Shown here piece by piece: positions 9,613-19,984 of a stretch of 64,000 nt of DNA (the first letter of the stretch is position 1; each line of letters begins with the position of its first letter). This DNA is from Reticulitermes speratus (taxonomy: Eukaryota > Arthropoda > Insecta > Blattodea > Rhinotermitidae), in contig JAJKFL010000005.1 in the NCBI GenBank assembly GCA_021186555.1, forward strand, positions 48,821,135-48,885,134. The letters run 5' to 3'. A model generated the notes under the pieces. That model ran no database searches and had not been told where the DNA came from. It saw only the letters and a list, made by a program, of their open reading frames with translations. The position numbers and the translations under genes were made by a program.

Positions 9613-9730
9613 CCTTTCTCTGATGATGGTGCTGGTGGCTGACACCGAAACATGTGGGAATAGGGAGTAATTTTGTAATAACCTTTAAAATAATTAAATG
9701 TGGTGCATATTGGAAACGTTTAGACAATAA
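9613..9730 (+). mobile_element. Family A hammerhead element remnant
   Basis: A hammerhead-like core (9616-9660) is followed by an AT-rich segment and GTGGTGCATATTGG, which corresponds to the GTGCATxxxGTTGG right arm of family A. The left arm and TSD were not found. Confidence 0.45.
9616..9660 (+). ncRNA. Hammerhead-like motif with blocked cleavage base
   Basis: Helix I TTCT/GGAA, CTGATGA (9620-9626) with the extra T, helix II GGTG..CACC, GAAA (9647-9650) and C-AT-G are all present. The cleavage triplet, however, is GTG (9654-9656). A G at position 17 is not allowed by the NUH rule, so cleavage is unlikely. Confidence 0.5.
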
Positions 9731-9871
9731 CTTAACATTTTGTGAACTGTAGATTGCTATAATTGTTAACTTATCCCCTGAAGTAATTTGCTGGATTAAA
9801 AAAGTCATATTTTATGAAGGGATTGAGGTTACGCTTTTACGTCCACAGCGTAGAACTAAATTACATCATCA

Positions 9872-10136
9872 ATTTTTTTTTCAATGGCTCGACAGCCCAT
9901 TAGTGGGCTTAGGCCTCCTCATTTTTCGAGGCTTCACGATCACACACTTTTTAGACACACCGCACTCGGTAGGACTCCTCTGGACGAGTGATCAGCCCGA
10001 CGCAGAGACCTCTACCTGACAACACACAACACTCACAAGAGACAGACATCCATGCCCTAGGTGGAATTCGAACCCGCAATCCCAGTAAGCGAGCGGCCGC
10101 AGACCCACGCCTTAGACCGCACGGCCACTGGGATCG
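9872..10136 (-). mobile_element. SINE family 2, minus strand (tRNA-headed)
   Basis: The minus-strand head carries an A-box (GTGGCCGTGCGGTCTAAGG) and a B-box (GGGTTCGAATTCC). The body has TCAGGTAGAGGTCTCTGCG and CTCGTCCAGAGGAGTCCTAC, ending in an A-rich tail seen as T9 at about 9872. Related copies lie at 14104, 36894 and 61341. Confidence 0.85.
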
Positions 10137-10747
10137 ACACGTGATCAATACAGCAGCATATAATTACAGTACAATTCCAAAATGCTAAAATAAATTTCGT
10201 GTTGCAAAATATAATAGACAATAATTAGGTACAAAGGCAAAATGCAGGCATTAACATTTATTTTGTCTGACATCAGTCTACATATAAATATCCCAAAATT
10301 ATATCAACCGAGAGTTGAGAGTTTCTATACCAGATTTGACGGAGGGAGAAAGGCAAATGCTTATGGCGACATAAAAGTGCTATATAATAAATTACAGTCG
10401 GCCATCTTGTTTCAAGGTGACGACCAATTAAATACCGAATTGTAAGAATTTTAAGATAGTTTGAAGGAAATTATGGGACCTGACTCTCGAAACTGACAGT
10501 TAAGGCAAGGCAGAATTATAGCCATACATAAATCCGAAGTAAACACAGCCGTATTTGCTTAATTTTATTGCTTTCATTCTTGGCAATATGATACGTTAAA
10601 AGAAACACCAAAAAAGAGTGGAAATGAATCTCGAAAGTGGAAACATAAATAAGATTTTGGTATTTAAAGAATTACATAAACACTGAAGCCGGGATTTAGA
10701 TAATCCTTCACTGTTTAATGTGCAGTAAATAAGTCAGAACCCTCATA
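10137..10747. other. No gene recognised
   Basis: AT-rich unique sequence. A 67-residue frame at 10242-10445 has no recognisable feature. Confidence 0.5.
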
Positions 10748-10829
10748 TACAGAGCATACACAAAATAATGGTGCGGTTTCAATAGTATTCACTATTGAAA
10801 CCGCACCATTCTTTTGTGTATACATTGTA
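10748..10829. mobile_element. 82-bp palindromic TA-MITE, copy 2
   Basis: Same family as 8782-8863: TACAGAGCATACACAAAAT to the complementary right arm ending at GTA 10829, with 'AATAGTATTCACTATT' at the symmetry centre. Confidence 0.85.
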
Positions 10830-11114
10830 TATCGACTGTGATAAACATTGCGTTAAGGTAAATGAAAAGTTTAATCGAAACAAAAGCACGCCGTTCGAAA
10901 GACCACATACTGCCTGATCGTAGCGATAATTAAGGTTTCTTTTGACCTTTAAAAAAAACGACTGATTACTTCATCACAGCACAGGCACCAAAAAGAACTA
11001 AAACACCACAAACACAAGACGAATATAGGTGTTCAGTTACAATTGAAATTAAAACCAACTTGATGCACCCTCACTATTAAAAAACTTTAATAGCAGATTA
11101 ATTAACTCTTAATT

Positions 11115-11158
11115 AACCCGACATGTTTCGGTCAGGTACCTGACCATCTTCAGGGGTT
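11115..11158 (-). ncRNA. Hammerhead ribozyme, minus strand, consensus core
   Basis: On the minus strand: helix I AACCC/GGGTT, CTGAAGA (plus coordinates 11147-11153), extra T, helix II GGTCAGGT/ACCTGACC (fully paired, almost loopless), GAAA, C-AT-G, and GTC with cleavage expected before GGG. All invariant residues are present; N7 is A. Confidence 0.75.
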
Positions 11159-11309
11159 TACTACATTTAGTTGCGTATCCATATGTTAAACATACACAAG
11201 ACATGAGCCTACAAGGTGTCGTGATTTGTGAAAACTTTATATGCGACGAGACCTTGTGGGATCATGTCTTGTGTTGTTTAACATATGGACTACGCAACTA
11301 AATGTAGTA

Positions 11310-11353
11310 AACCCCTGAAGATGGTCAGGTACCTGACCGAAACATGTTAGGTT
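11310..11353 (+). ncRNA. Hammerhead ribozyme, plus strand
   Basis: CTGAAGA (11315-11321), extra T, the same helix II as its partner, GAAA (11339-11342), C-AT-G and GTT as cleavage triplet. Helix I has one mismatch next to the cleavage site (A11349), so it is probably weaker than the minus-strand copy. Confidence 0.65.
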
Positions 11354-11545
11354 AATTAATCTACTATTAAAGTTTTTTAATAGTGAGTGTGCATCAAGTT
11401 GGTTTTAATTTCAATTTAATTTATACAAGATGCACGGTGAATACAATAAATTAAACAGGTGTTCCGTTTTGCACGACGGTTGTTCTTCAAATCATCGTTT
11501 TTTTTTTTTGGCTTTTCAGCCCGTCCAGCAAACGTTTGTTCCGAG

Positions 11546-11770
11546 TTTCACGTTATATTGACCGTGCAATTTGTACAAACGACTAATTCACACCAACAAA
11601 TACACAAAGACAAGTTATGTCATTAATTCCTTTATTAAAAGGTTACCACAATACGTATTTCGGCCCTGATGATGGCAATGTAGAATTGCCGAAATACGTA
11701 TTGGGGTAACCTTTTAATAAAGGAATTAATGACATAACTTGTCTTTGTGCATTTGTTGGTGTGAATTAGT
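11546..11770 (+). mobile_element. Hammerhead-type foldback retroelement (family A, copy 4)
   Basis: The inverted arms contain GACAAGTTATGTCATTAATT and the GTGCATTTGTTGGTG block. A perfect 13-bp direct repeat CGTTTGTTCCGAG flanks it (11533-11545 / 11771-11783). Its arms are close to those of the copy at 53291, which defines a subfamily with AATACGTATT at the ribozyme. Confidence 0.7.
11664..11706 (+). ncRNA. Hammerhead ribozyme motif, weak helix I
   Basis: CTGATGA (11666-11672), extra T, helix II GGCAAT/ATTGCC, GAAA (11691-11694), helix III U-A with ACGT loop, ATT triplet and GGGG. Helix I has only about 2 pairs (CC/GG) because the palindrome has overwritten the 5' strand. Confidence 0.6.
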
Positions 11771-11783
11771 CGTTTGTTCCGAG

Positions 11784-11830
11784 GTTTCGAAACAGCGTAC
11801 TGCCTCCATCTTCAGGGAGACTCTTTACAG
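11784..11830 (-). mobile_element. Family B core fragment
   Basis: The minus strand reads CCCTGAAGATGGAGGCAG ... GAAACC, the family B core with a decayed GTC. It directly abuts the TSD of the preceding element. Confidence 0.5.
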
Positions 11831-11973
11831 ATGGAGGATTAAAGTAACTGGGTGTAAGGAATGTGTCGAATGTGTGGGAAGGTTTGAGGGATTGTTGGCC
11901 AATCAGAACTATGGAAGGGTGAAGAGAGAGTAGGGTTACCGTAGATCTGATTGGTTGCTTGCTGCATAGCTTA

Positions 11974-12055
11974 TACAGGGTATACACAAAAGAATGGTGC
12001 GGTTTCCATACTAAATACATAGTAAACCGCACCATTATTTTGTGTATACTCTGTA
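11974..12055. mobile_element. 82-bp palindromic TA-MITE, copy 3
   Basis: TACAGGGTATACACAAAAG through to the complementary arm ending TA 12055. The centre is more diverged than in copies 1 and 2. Confidence 0.85.
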
Positions 12056-12700
12056 TATTTCTTATTCCAAATTAATTCATAATCCACACGAATTGATTCT
12101 GACACCATGAAAAAGTCAGTATGCCCCTTCAAAACCTCGAAATAAAAGATCTACCAAAAGTTGTACAAAGTCATTAAGACCCTTACTTGACTGAGACACA
12201 AAAGTTATTACCCCTTCATATCTCAACAGTGCGGTTGTAGCATCAACGAAGACAATTAGTGCGAGACCTTTAACCAATATAACTTACATGATATTACACA
12301 ACAGACGTGATAAGTCTGCTGTCTCCTGACACAACAAAACTGTTATAACAATTAACTGACTGATCGAAAAGTTATTAACAATATAATGTGCCTATTTCAA
12401 TCGTTGTTAAAAAAAATTTAAAAAATACCACATTTTTAAGTATTTCAGACAAGATTATAATCCAGCACAATTGATATGCCTACAGTTGAGCGCTGCACTG
12501 CAGTTAGTCAGATTTGCTAATGATGATACTTAGAACACTGTTGCACGGCGATAATAAGACCAACAGGCCTGTTAATGTTCTGACGCCGATCTCTCCAGTA
12601 TTAGGACGAGACAAGAAACCAGACCAGACCGACTCGTCCTGTAATCGCTGCAGAACAAAATCGTAAAGTCATCAAGTTGATGGAATGTCTAAGTGACCGG
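12056..12700. other. No gene recognised
   Basis: AT-rich non-repetitive DNA without a supported coding frame. Confidence 0.5.
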
Positions 12701-13009
12701 AGTTCAGAGACATAGATAGCGCAGTCAGACTGTGAGACTGCCAACTGGACTGGACTGGACTGTCTAACGTACGGCCAAGTTCAGAGACATAGATAGCGCA
12801 GTCAGACTGTGAGACTGCCAACTGGACTGGACTGGACTGTCTAACGTACGGCCAAGTTCAGAGACATAGATAGCGCAGTCAGACTGTGAGACTGCCAACT
12901 GGACTGGACTGGACTGTCTAACGTACGGCCAAGTTCAGAGACATAGATAGCGCAGTCAGACTGTGAGACTGCCAACTGGACTGGACTGGACTGTCTAACG
13001 TACGGCCAA
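12701..13009. repeat. 77-bp tandem repeat, 4 copies
   Basis: Four almost identical 77-bp units, each with TTCAGAGACATAGATAGCGC, the small inverted repeat CAGTC..GACTG, a GGACT triplication and GTCTAACGTACGGCC. The short open frame on the minus strand is a by-product of the repeat. Confidence 0.95.
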
Positions 13010-13130
13010 GTAGCGGATTTTTGTGGTGACATTACAAAACTTCATATTTCAAGAACAGAGAATTCTTCTAATGGCTGTCAGCAATCATCAACCCTTTCAT
13101 GAAACATTTGATAATCCCACAGTGTTATTT

Positions 13131-13252
13131 CTGAGGATTTAGGTCGTCTGGGATATGACGCGTTGTCTTTGGGTAAGTGACATGGAGATTCCTTCGAAAC
13201 GTCGGGAACAGCTCACCCAACGACACAGCTTCACATCCCGGAAGACCTGAAT
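13131..13252. mobile_element. Family B foldback element
   Basis: Palindromic: GGTCGTCTGGGATATGACG (left) against CATCCCGGAAGACCTGAATC (right). The core GAAACGTCGGGAAC lies at 13196 on. The CTGAAGA half was lost when the two arms closed on each other. Confidence 0.6.
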
Positions 13253-14103
13253 CTTCAACCGCTTCCAAGTGCATCCGTACTTAAACACTCCTCTGTCACT
13301 GTCTCCGTCTGATAGCTGCTGACAGACTATGCCCGTCTGTTCAGGCCCTTACGTCCAGATACGCCCTTCAGCACCTTATTCTAATATCCTCAACGTATCC
13401 TGTGTCTTCAAATACACCAAGTTTCATACCCACATAACAAAATTCGTAAATTTATTGGAGTGTACACTCTAATATTCTGAAATATATTATTCCTGGAAGT
13501 CTCGAAATGTAGCCCTTCCTCATGAATACAACCATTTTCTCACGTTCCAAATCACTTCAGTTTTTCAAACAATTTTTCACGTTTCCCTCCATACAATGCA
13601 TCCATATAAACTGGTCTTGTAATCTGGTTACGAAACATACACAAAATGTTTGGTTCGTTCTGCCTGCATCTCTAGACAAACATGCTTATTCAACCACGAC
13701 ACAATTTTCTTGTGTTGCATTCCGAGATATCTTACTGTAAGCATCATTAAACACATACCATCTCTCAGTCGTTACAAAAAAATCTAATATCTGCAGAAAT
13801 TGTCATTCGTATTTCATTCACTCACACTACCATAAACTGTTCTTTATGTGATGCATTCCTGGGGGCTCAAAATCTGCTTGAATATCGCTTAAGAACTTCC
13901 GTTCGCCTGTATGTTACTTTATTCCACAGTCGTTATACAGTTCCAATATACAGCAGTCAATCTGCCTACAATGCCGCGCTACAGTAAACCATGGGTTCCT
14001 CTAATTAACGCAGAATTATTGTGCTTTCACACCGGTTCTATGTACAATCATTTTAAAATTTAGGTTTAAAAATGATTTTAATACGGAAATAGCAGTCATA
14101 CCG
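13253..14103. other. No gene recognised
   Basis: The minus strand around 13390-13440 has a weak resemblance to the region of LINE 3' ends around the YGxETW motif (TTATGTGGGTATGAAACTTGG), but stops interrupt it. A 72-residue plus-strand frame (13522-13740) has no recognisable domain. Confidence 0.4.
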
Positions 14104-14377
14104 CCGATCCCAGTGGCAGTGCGGTCTAAGGCGTGGGTCTGCAGCCGCTCGCTTGCTGGGATTGTGGGTTCGAATCTCGCCAGGGGCATGGACGTTTGTC
14201 TGTTGTGAGTGTTGTGTGTTGTCAGGTAGAGGTCTCTGCGTCGGGCTGGTCACTCGTACAGAGGAGTCCTACCGAGTGTGGTGTGTCTAAAGTGTGTGAT
14301 CGTGAAGCCTTGATAATGAGGAGGCCTAGGCCCCCAAGGGGCTGTTGCGCTACTGGAGAGAGAGAGAGAGAGAGAGG
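14104..14377 (+). mobile_element. SINE family 2, plus strand
   Basis: Head CCGATCCCAGTGGCAGTGCG, B-box GGGTTCGAATCTC, body with GTCAGGTAGAGGTCTCTGCG. The tail is a (GA)n run instead of plain poly-A. Confidence 0.85.
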
Positions 14378-14407
14378 TACCGAGTAGCGAATTAAAAGAA
14401 ATGATGA

Positions 14408-14685
14408 TTTTTTTGTGAAGGGCCCCGCAGTAGATGCTACGGACGCACCGCAGCTTTGAGGCTTATTGTGCAACCCTGTGATGAAAATAATCAGCTTTTT
14501 TCATTTTTCCAAGTAATGGAGCACCGGTGGAATGAAATTGACAGGGGAAAACCGAAGTATTCGGGGAAAAACCTGTACCAGTGCCACTTTGTCCACTACA
14601 AATCCCACATGGACTGACCCGGGATCGAACTCGGGCCTCCGCGGTGAGAGGTCGGCGACTAACCGCCTGAGCCATGGCACGGCCC
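14408..14685 (-). mobile_element. SINE family 1, minus strand
   Basis: T-run tail at 14408, the GGACGCACCGCAGC block, B-box GGGATCGAACTCGG and head ending GCCATGGCACGGCC at 14685. It lies 30 bp from an opposite-orientation SINE family 2 copy. Confidence 0.85.
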
Positions 14686-15480
14686 ATGAAGGTGATTTAC
14701 TGTAGGTCGAAACATGAAGCACGAAGTATTCCTACGTATTACTCGTGGACTTCTAAAAGGACTGTTGAATGAAATAGTTGTTCAGACGTAACCTAAGACA
14801 CCTTGACTGTAATTTAAGCATGAACAGCCAATATATTACTCACAATATAGGACCTGCATACAGAAATAAGAGAAGGGTGAAGTGTATGTGTCCGCGGTCA
14901 CAGGCTGCCAAGACACAGCAGACACTCTGCAACTCAAGTGTGTTTATACATCACATCAATCCGGTCCGCAGTGCTCGGATGCTGCGAAGAGAAAACCAGC
15001 CCTGTTCAAGGTCATCGCTCTACAAAAGTATACGCCACATGCAGACTAGGAAATTAGCCGGTCTTGCAACTATCAAGCAGAGAAATTGGCCAGTATAAGC
15101 AGTTGCAAATATCTGACATACGGGCACTTAGCGAAATTACAAATCTGCGTTGTTCACTTTAAACGTTGTTCGTTCTTACGTCATCGAACCCACGTGTGGC
15201 TGATTGGATCAATTTTACATGATAAGAATGATTCAGAATACAGACGACTTAGCATAACGTTCATATGATGGGCTGTCACAACATGCACGCGCTACTCCAC
15301 TGCCTCCTTCATACGCCCAATCTTTACTCTTAGAACTAACCAAATGTTACTTTAATCTCTCATTATCGATTACTATCAATTATTATCGATTAATATGTAT
15401 TACTACACACTGTATGTGGTTATTCAGAATAACGAACCTGTACGTATTTTATCATAAAATTATGCAGGCAGCAAGCAAAG
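14686..15480. other. No gene recognised
   Basis: Unique sequence. Frames of 106 and 60 residues are present but lack any recognisable motif. Confidence 0.5.
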
Positions 15481-15487
15481 GCCACAC

Positions 15488-15800
15488 ACCATGAAATCTG
15501 TGGTCTTCTGGCGTCGTGTGGTGGTTGTTTGCCGACGTTTCGGGACAACGTATCGGTCCCGTCTGCAAGGGTCAAGAGTCCGAGGAGAGTTGGCTGTCAC
15601 CACACTGATTACCACCCCGCGCGCACCTTCCCGTGTGGAATCTATATAAAGGTGCCGGCTTTCTTTTCTCCTCGGACTCTTGACCTGTGAGGATGGGACC
15701 GATACGTTGTCCCGAAACGTCGGTAAATAATTACCACACGACGCCGTGTAATAACCCAGAAGACCGCAGATTTCATCAACATCGCGGCGGGAGCCTGAAA
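15488..15800. mobile_element. Family B foldback element, long form
   Basis: The left arm CTGTGGTCTTCTGGCGTC ... CCGACGTTTCGGGACAACG is mirrored by CGTTGTCCCGAAACGTCGG ... CAGAAGACCGCAGATTTC. The right tail CATCGCGGCGGGAGCCTGAA exists on one side only. The inner spacer is itself inverted (CTCGGACTCTTGACC). The plus-strand core reads CTGTGAGGATGGGACC, a disrupted CTGANGA. Confidence 0.65.
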
Positions 15801-15984
15801 TAAGGCTAGCACAGACCATCACAAGAAATACAACGTTCGCAACAGTGCACAAGGCACAACTGAGCACAGAATATATATGAAGACTGAACATGGCGGCGGC
15901 CAAGTAAGTAAGCTGTCCTTAGACAATAAGGTAATATAAGGCACGATGTGCTGTAAAGAGCCTGGATTGGTGGAGAGGAGTACT

Positions 15985-16055
15985 GAAAATGAGTACAGCT
16001 ATACCTCTACTGTCCCTCTGGGCTTTCGTGGCCTGTTATAGGGGGAACTTTACCT
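15985..16055 (+). mobile_element. SINE family 3 3' fragment
   Basis: GAGTACAGCTATACCTCTAC, CTGGGCTTTCGTGGCCTG and GGAACTTTACCTTTAA match the 3' end of the SINE at 36572-36856. The tRNA head is absent. Confidence 0.6.
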
Positions 16056-16270
16056 TTAAGTGTACTGAAAATATTGTGTACTGATTGGAACTGTAGGAAC
16101 TGTAACAGTCTGTACAGACGAAAGACAAAGACCAAGGCAATGGAGAGATCGGTCTTCTCAGCACACAGGGCGACCGAAAACTGACAGTAAAGCCACCTAC
16201 CGACCGACCGACCAACTAACCAACCAACCAACTGAAATCCTTGAGAAGCTAATAATTTTTCAGGTAGTTA

Positions 16271-16516
16271 AGAATTGCTAACTGGATTGGTCACATCTTG
16301 CGTAGAAACTGCCTTCTAAAACACGTGATTGAAGACAAGTTAGAAGAAAGGATAGACATGACGGGAAGACGAGGGAGAAGATGTAAGCAGATACTGGATG
16401 ACCTAAAGGAAAAGAGAAGATACTGGAAATTGAAAGAGGAAGCACTAGATCGCACCCTGTGGAGAATTTGCTTTGGAAGAGGCTACGGACCTGTCGTAAG
16501 ACAGACTGCAGAATGA
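16271..16516 (+). pseudogene. LINE family 2 reverse transcriptase, C-terminal tail
   Basis: About 80 codons remain open, reading ANWIGHILRRNCLLKHV near the start, then a GRRGRRCKQILDDLKEK stretch and a WKLKEEALDR..GRGYGPVVRQ ending before TGA (16514-16516). This is the tail that follows the RT domain in a widespread insect non-LTR family often annotated as endonuclease-reverse transcriptase. The RT palm and endonuclease are missing (5' truncated). No ATG starts the frame, so it is not an independent gene. Confidence 0.8.
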
Positions 16517-16549
16517 ATGAACTCAAGAATTCTCCAAATTTTAAGAAAT

Positions 16550-16745
16550 GGTGCGAAGATTCATCACCGTGTTCACCCCACCACGTGTCCATATCCTGAG
16601 CTAAATGAATCCATTCTAAGCCTCCTCATTCAATTTCGTTAAGATCCATTTTAATATCTTCCTCTCTAAGCCTAGGTCTTCCAAATGGTCTCTTTCCTTC
16701 AGGTTTCCCCACCAAAACCCTTAACGCATTCTTTCTCTTCCTCAT
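16550..16745 (-). mobile_element. LINE family 1 fragment, diverged
   Basis: The minus-strand sequence aligns to the 3' part of LINE family 1 (GATCCATTTTAATATCTTCC, TAGGTCTTCCAAATGGTCTC) but with many substitutions. It lies end to end with the LINE family 2 tail. Confidence 0.65.
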
Positions 16746-16795
16746 ACATGCTTATTTATGTGGTTTTGTTTACAGCATAAGAAGCAGCATGTGCT

Positions 16796-18640
16796 AGGTG
16801 AGCAATGCTCATCCATACCACACACTTAGTAAGTTAGGTGAGCAATGCTCATCCATACCACACACTTAGTAAGCTAGGTGAGCAATGCTCATCCATACCA
16901 CACACTTAGTAAGCCAGGTGAGCAATGCTCATCCATACCACACACTTAGTAAGCCAGGTGAGCAATGCTCATCCATACCACACACTTAGTAAGCTAGGTG
17001 AGCAATGCTCATCCATACCACACACTTAGTAAGCTAGGTGAGCAATGCTCATCCATACCACACACTTAGTAAGTTAGGTGAGCAATGCTCATTCATACCA
17101 CACACTTAGTAAGTTAGGTGAGCAATGCTCATCCATACCACACACTTAGTAAGCTAGGTGAGCAATGCTCATCCATACCACACACTTAGTAAGCCAGGTG
17201 AGCAATGCTCATCCATACCACACACTTAGTAAGCCAGGTGAGCAATGCTCATCCATACCACACACTTAGTAAGCCAGGTGAGCAATGCTCATCCATACCA
17301 CACACTTAGTAAGCTAGGTGAGCAATGCTCATCCATACCACACACTTAGTAAGCTAGGTGAGCAATGCTCATCCATACCACACACTTAGTAAGTTAGGTG
17401 AGCAATGCTCATCCATACCACACACTTAGTAAGTTAGGTTGAGCAATGCTCATCATACCACACACTTAGTAAGCTAGGTGAGCAATGCTCATCCATACCA
17501 CACACTTAGTAAGCTAGGTGAGCAATGCTCATCCATACCACACACTTAGTAAGTTAGGTGAGCAATGCTCATCCATACCACACACTTAGTAAGTTAGGTG
17601 AGCAATGCTCATCCATACCACACACTTAGTAAGTTAGGTGAGCAATGCTCATCCATACCACACACTTAGTAAGTTAGGTGAGCAATGCTCATCCATACCA
17701 CACACTTAGTAAGTTAGGTGAGCAATGCTCATCCATACCACACACTTAGTAAGTTAGGTGAGCAATGCTCATCCATACCACACACTTAGTAAGTTAGGTG
17801 AGCAATGCTCATCCATACCACACACTTAGTAAGTTAGGTGAGCAATGCTCATCCATACCACACACTTAGTAAGCCAGGTGAGCAATGCTCATCCATACCA
17901 CACACTTAGTAAGTTAGGTGAGCAATGCTCATCCATACCACACACTTAGTAAGCTAGGTGAGCAATGCTCATCCATACCACACACTTAGTAAGCTAGGTG
18001 AGCAATGCTCATCCATACCACACACTTAGTAAGCTAGGTGAGCAATGCTCATCCATACCACACACTTAGTAAGCCAGGTGAGCAATGCTCATCCATACCA
18101 CACACTTAGTAAGCCAGGTGAGCAATGCTCATCCATACCACATACTTAGTAAGTTAGGTGAGCAATGCTCATCCATACCACACACTTAGTAAGCTAGGTG
18201 AGCAATGCTCATCCATACCACACACTTAGTAAGCTAGGTGAGCAATGCTCTTCCATACCACACATTTAGTAAGCTAGGTGAGCAATGCTCATCCATACCA
18301 CACACTTAGTAAGCTAGGTGAGCAATGCTCATCCATACCACACACTTAGTAAGCTAGGTGAGCAATGCTCATCCATACCACACATTTAGTAAGCTAGGTG
18401 AGCAATGCTCATCCATACCACACACTTAGTAAGCTAGGTGAGCAATGCTCATCCATACCACACACTTAGTAAGCTAGGTGAGCAATGCTCATCCATACCA
18501 CACACTTAGTAAGCTAGGTGAGCAATGCTCATCCATACCACACTTAGTAAGCTAGGTGAGCAATGCTCATCCATACCACACACTTAGTAAGCTAGGTGAG
18601 CAATGCTCATCCATACCACACACTTAGTAAGCTAGGTGAG
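16796..18640. repeat. 40-bp minisatellite, about 46 copies
   Basis: A very regular 40-bp unit (AGGTGAGCAATGCTCATCC, then ATACCACACACTTAGTAAGY). Each unit has an interrupted palindrome TGAGCA-A-TGCTCA. The main polymorphism is the TT/CT/CC dinucleotide at the unit end. Single-base indels occur at about 17440 and a 2-bp loss at about 18543. The array runs straight into SINE family 4. Confidence 0.98.
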
Positions 18641-18912
18641 CTACCCCATTAGAAGCCTGGACAGGCCCTTAGGGTTCCAGGAAGTCGAGACTCCCAGATA
18701 TCCAGACAATCGGCACATGAAGGTGGTAATGTTTGTGGGTCCTACGCACCGGCCGCCTTTACTCCCAGGAACTAGTCCTAGTACTCTGTTAGAAGCTGAG
18801 TCGACCCCAGGGCCACAGTGCGGCCGGAAGGATTAAGTCAATGAAAAATTCCAATGACACCATCGGGAATCGAAACCGCGACCTTCCGGTTTGTAGCGCA
18901 GTGCCCCACCAT
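18641..18912 (-). mobile_element. SINE family 4, minus strand, head truncated
   Basis: Matches the copy at 28678-28973 (CAATCGGCACATGAAGGTGG, CTACGCACCGGCCGCCTTTA, AATTCCAATGACACCATCGG). The B-box is GGTTTCGATTCCC on the minus strand, and the A-box part is cut off near 18912. Confidence 0.75.
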
Positions 18913-19390
18913 ACACTTAGTAGAACTGCAAATTTGAGTCACTGAAAACTAGAATTTCCTTTCTCTCTGTGCACCTGCTTATGAAAAGGAAATACAAAAA
19001 ACTTGGAAGTGCTTCCTTCCGTTAGAAAGAAAATAGCTGTGCCGAAAAAAAAAACCCATTTTATCTTGGTAGTGCATGAAGGAGTCAGCTTCTGAGGACA
19101 GTGAAAGCATTTTGAGGTCTAAGCATTATAGACATAGGCCACTGTTGCACCAAGGCGTAAAGTAAGTGACTCGTGAAGGGAAGGTGAAGGTGAGGAACAG
19201 GCGGTGGGCGACCGTGTGAGGAGCAATGTCACGTCAAACGTTTAAGCTTCTTTATAATCCACGTCTAGTCATGTCTATTGTCTTCGGTGTGCGACTATTC
19301 AGCCTCTGAACATTTCTTTATGAACGCTGCGACTCGCAGGGCTGTCCCTCATGAGCCCGGCGACGAAATTTTTTGTTAAACTGAATCAGC
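18913..19390. other. No gene recognised
   Basis: Unique DNA with no supported feature. Confidence 0.5.
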
Positions 19391-19605
19391 AACCACTCTT
19401 CTGGGGTGTGACACTGTGTCGTTGTGAAAAGTACTTCTCGACATTTCGAAAGACTGTGGTGCCTTCATCTTCAGGTCAAGTGGCTCAAGAAGAATTCTTC
19501 TTGAGTCACTTGACACTGAAGATGAGGACATTGGGATCTTCCGAAACGTCGGGAACCACTTACCCAGCAACACAGTGTCACATGCCAGAAGACTTGAAAT
19601 GTCAG
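19391..19605. mobile_element. Family B foldback element, full
   Basis: Left CTCTTCTGGGGTGTGACAC mirrors right GTGTCACATGCCAGAAGAC. Both arms have a core: minus CTGAAGA..CGAAATGTC and plus CTGAAGA (19516-19522)..GAAACGTC (19543-19550). Between them is an inverted spacer around AAGAAGAATTCTTCTTG. Confidence 0.65.
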
Positions 19606-19984
19606 CAACACCGCAGCGAGAACCTTGTGAAACACTGAGCTACATTACGTGAACACTGACAGGCACACGCATTTCAACGCTTGTAATATCTATGTTTGTG
19701 GTTTATTCAGCGACGCTGTAGGCAAGGATTTGGAAAGAGACGGTCATTTCTATATCATGTTATACCCGAGGTTTAGTCTAGAAAGACTACATGACAATCT
19801 CTTGGAATCTAGATTCACACTACGTGGGCCACCTCCTTAGTCTACATTGTCACAACACCAGACTGTACTATGACGTTACATAAATGTTATGTTTATCGAT
19901 TGAAAATAGCACAAAAGTAGTAACCAGTAAACTGTCAGGAACAAGGAAGGAAAACCACGAGAGAAAATCGGGATAACATTCAGA
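19606..19984. other. No gene recognised
   Basis: Unique sequence; no supported coding frame. Confidence 0.5.

Larger units (their letters stand above)
11035..11456. mobile_element. Hammerhead-type foldback retroelement with two ribozymes (family A, copy 3)
   Basis: Long inverted arms (about 11041-11230 and 11235-11421) each carry a full hammerhead core in head-to-head orientation. The right tail is AGATGCACGGTGAA. A direct repeat AGGTGTTC (11027-11034 / 11457-11464), extended imperfectly to about 14 bp, flanks it. A transcript of either strand would contain a ribozyme and could also form long double-stranded RNA. Confidence 0.7.

Noticed and set aside
13390-13440. LINE reverse transcriptase segment on the minus strand
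   Set aside because: Only a short resemblance to the YGxETW region, interrupted by stops; too weak to annotate.
15460-15903. 147-residue minus-strand frame
   Set aside because: Most of it is the family B foldback element at 15488-15800.
16796-18640. CRISPR-like array of direct repeats
   Set aside because: Units are contiguous 40-mers without unique spacers, in an arthropod-like context, with no cas genes.
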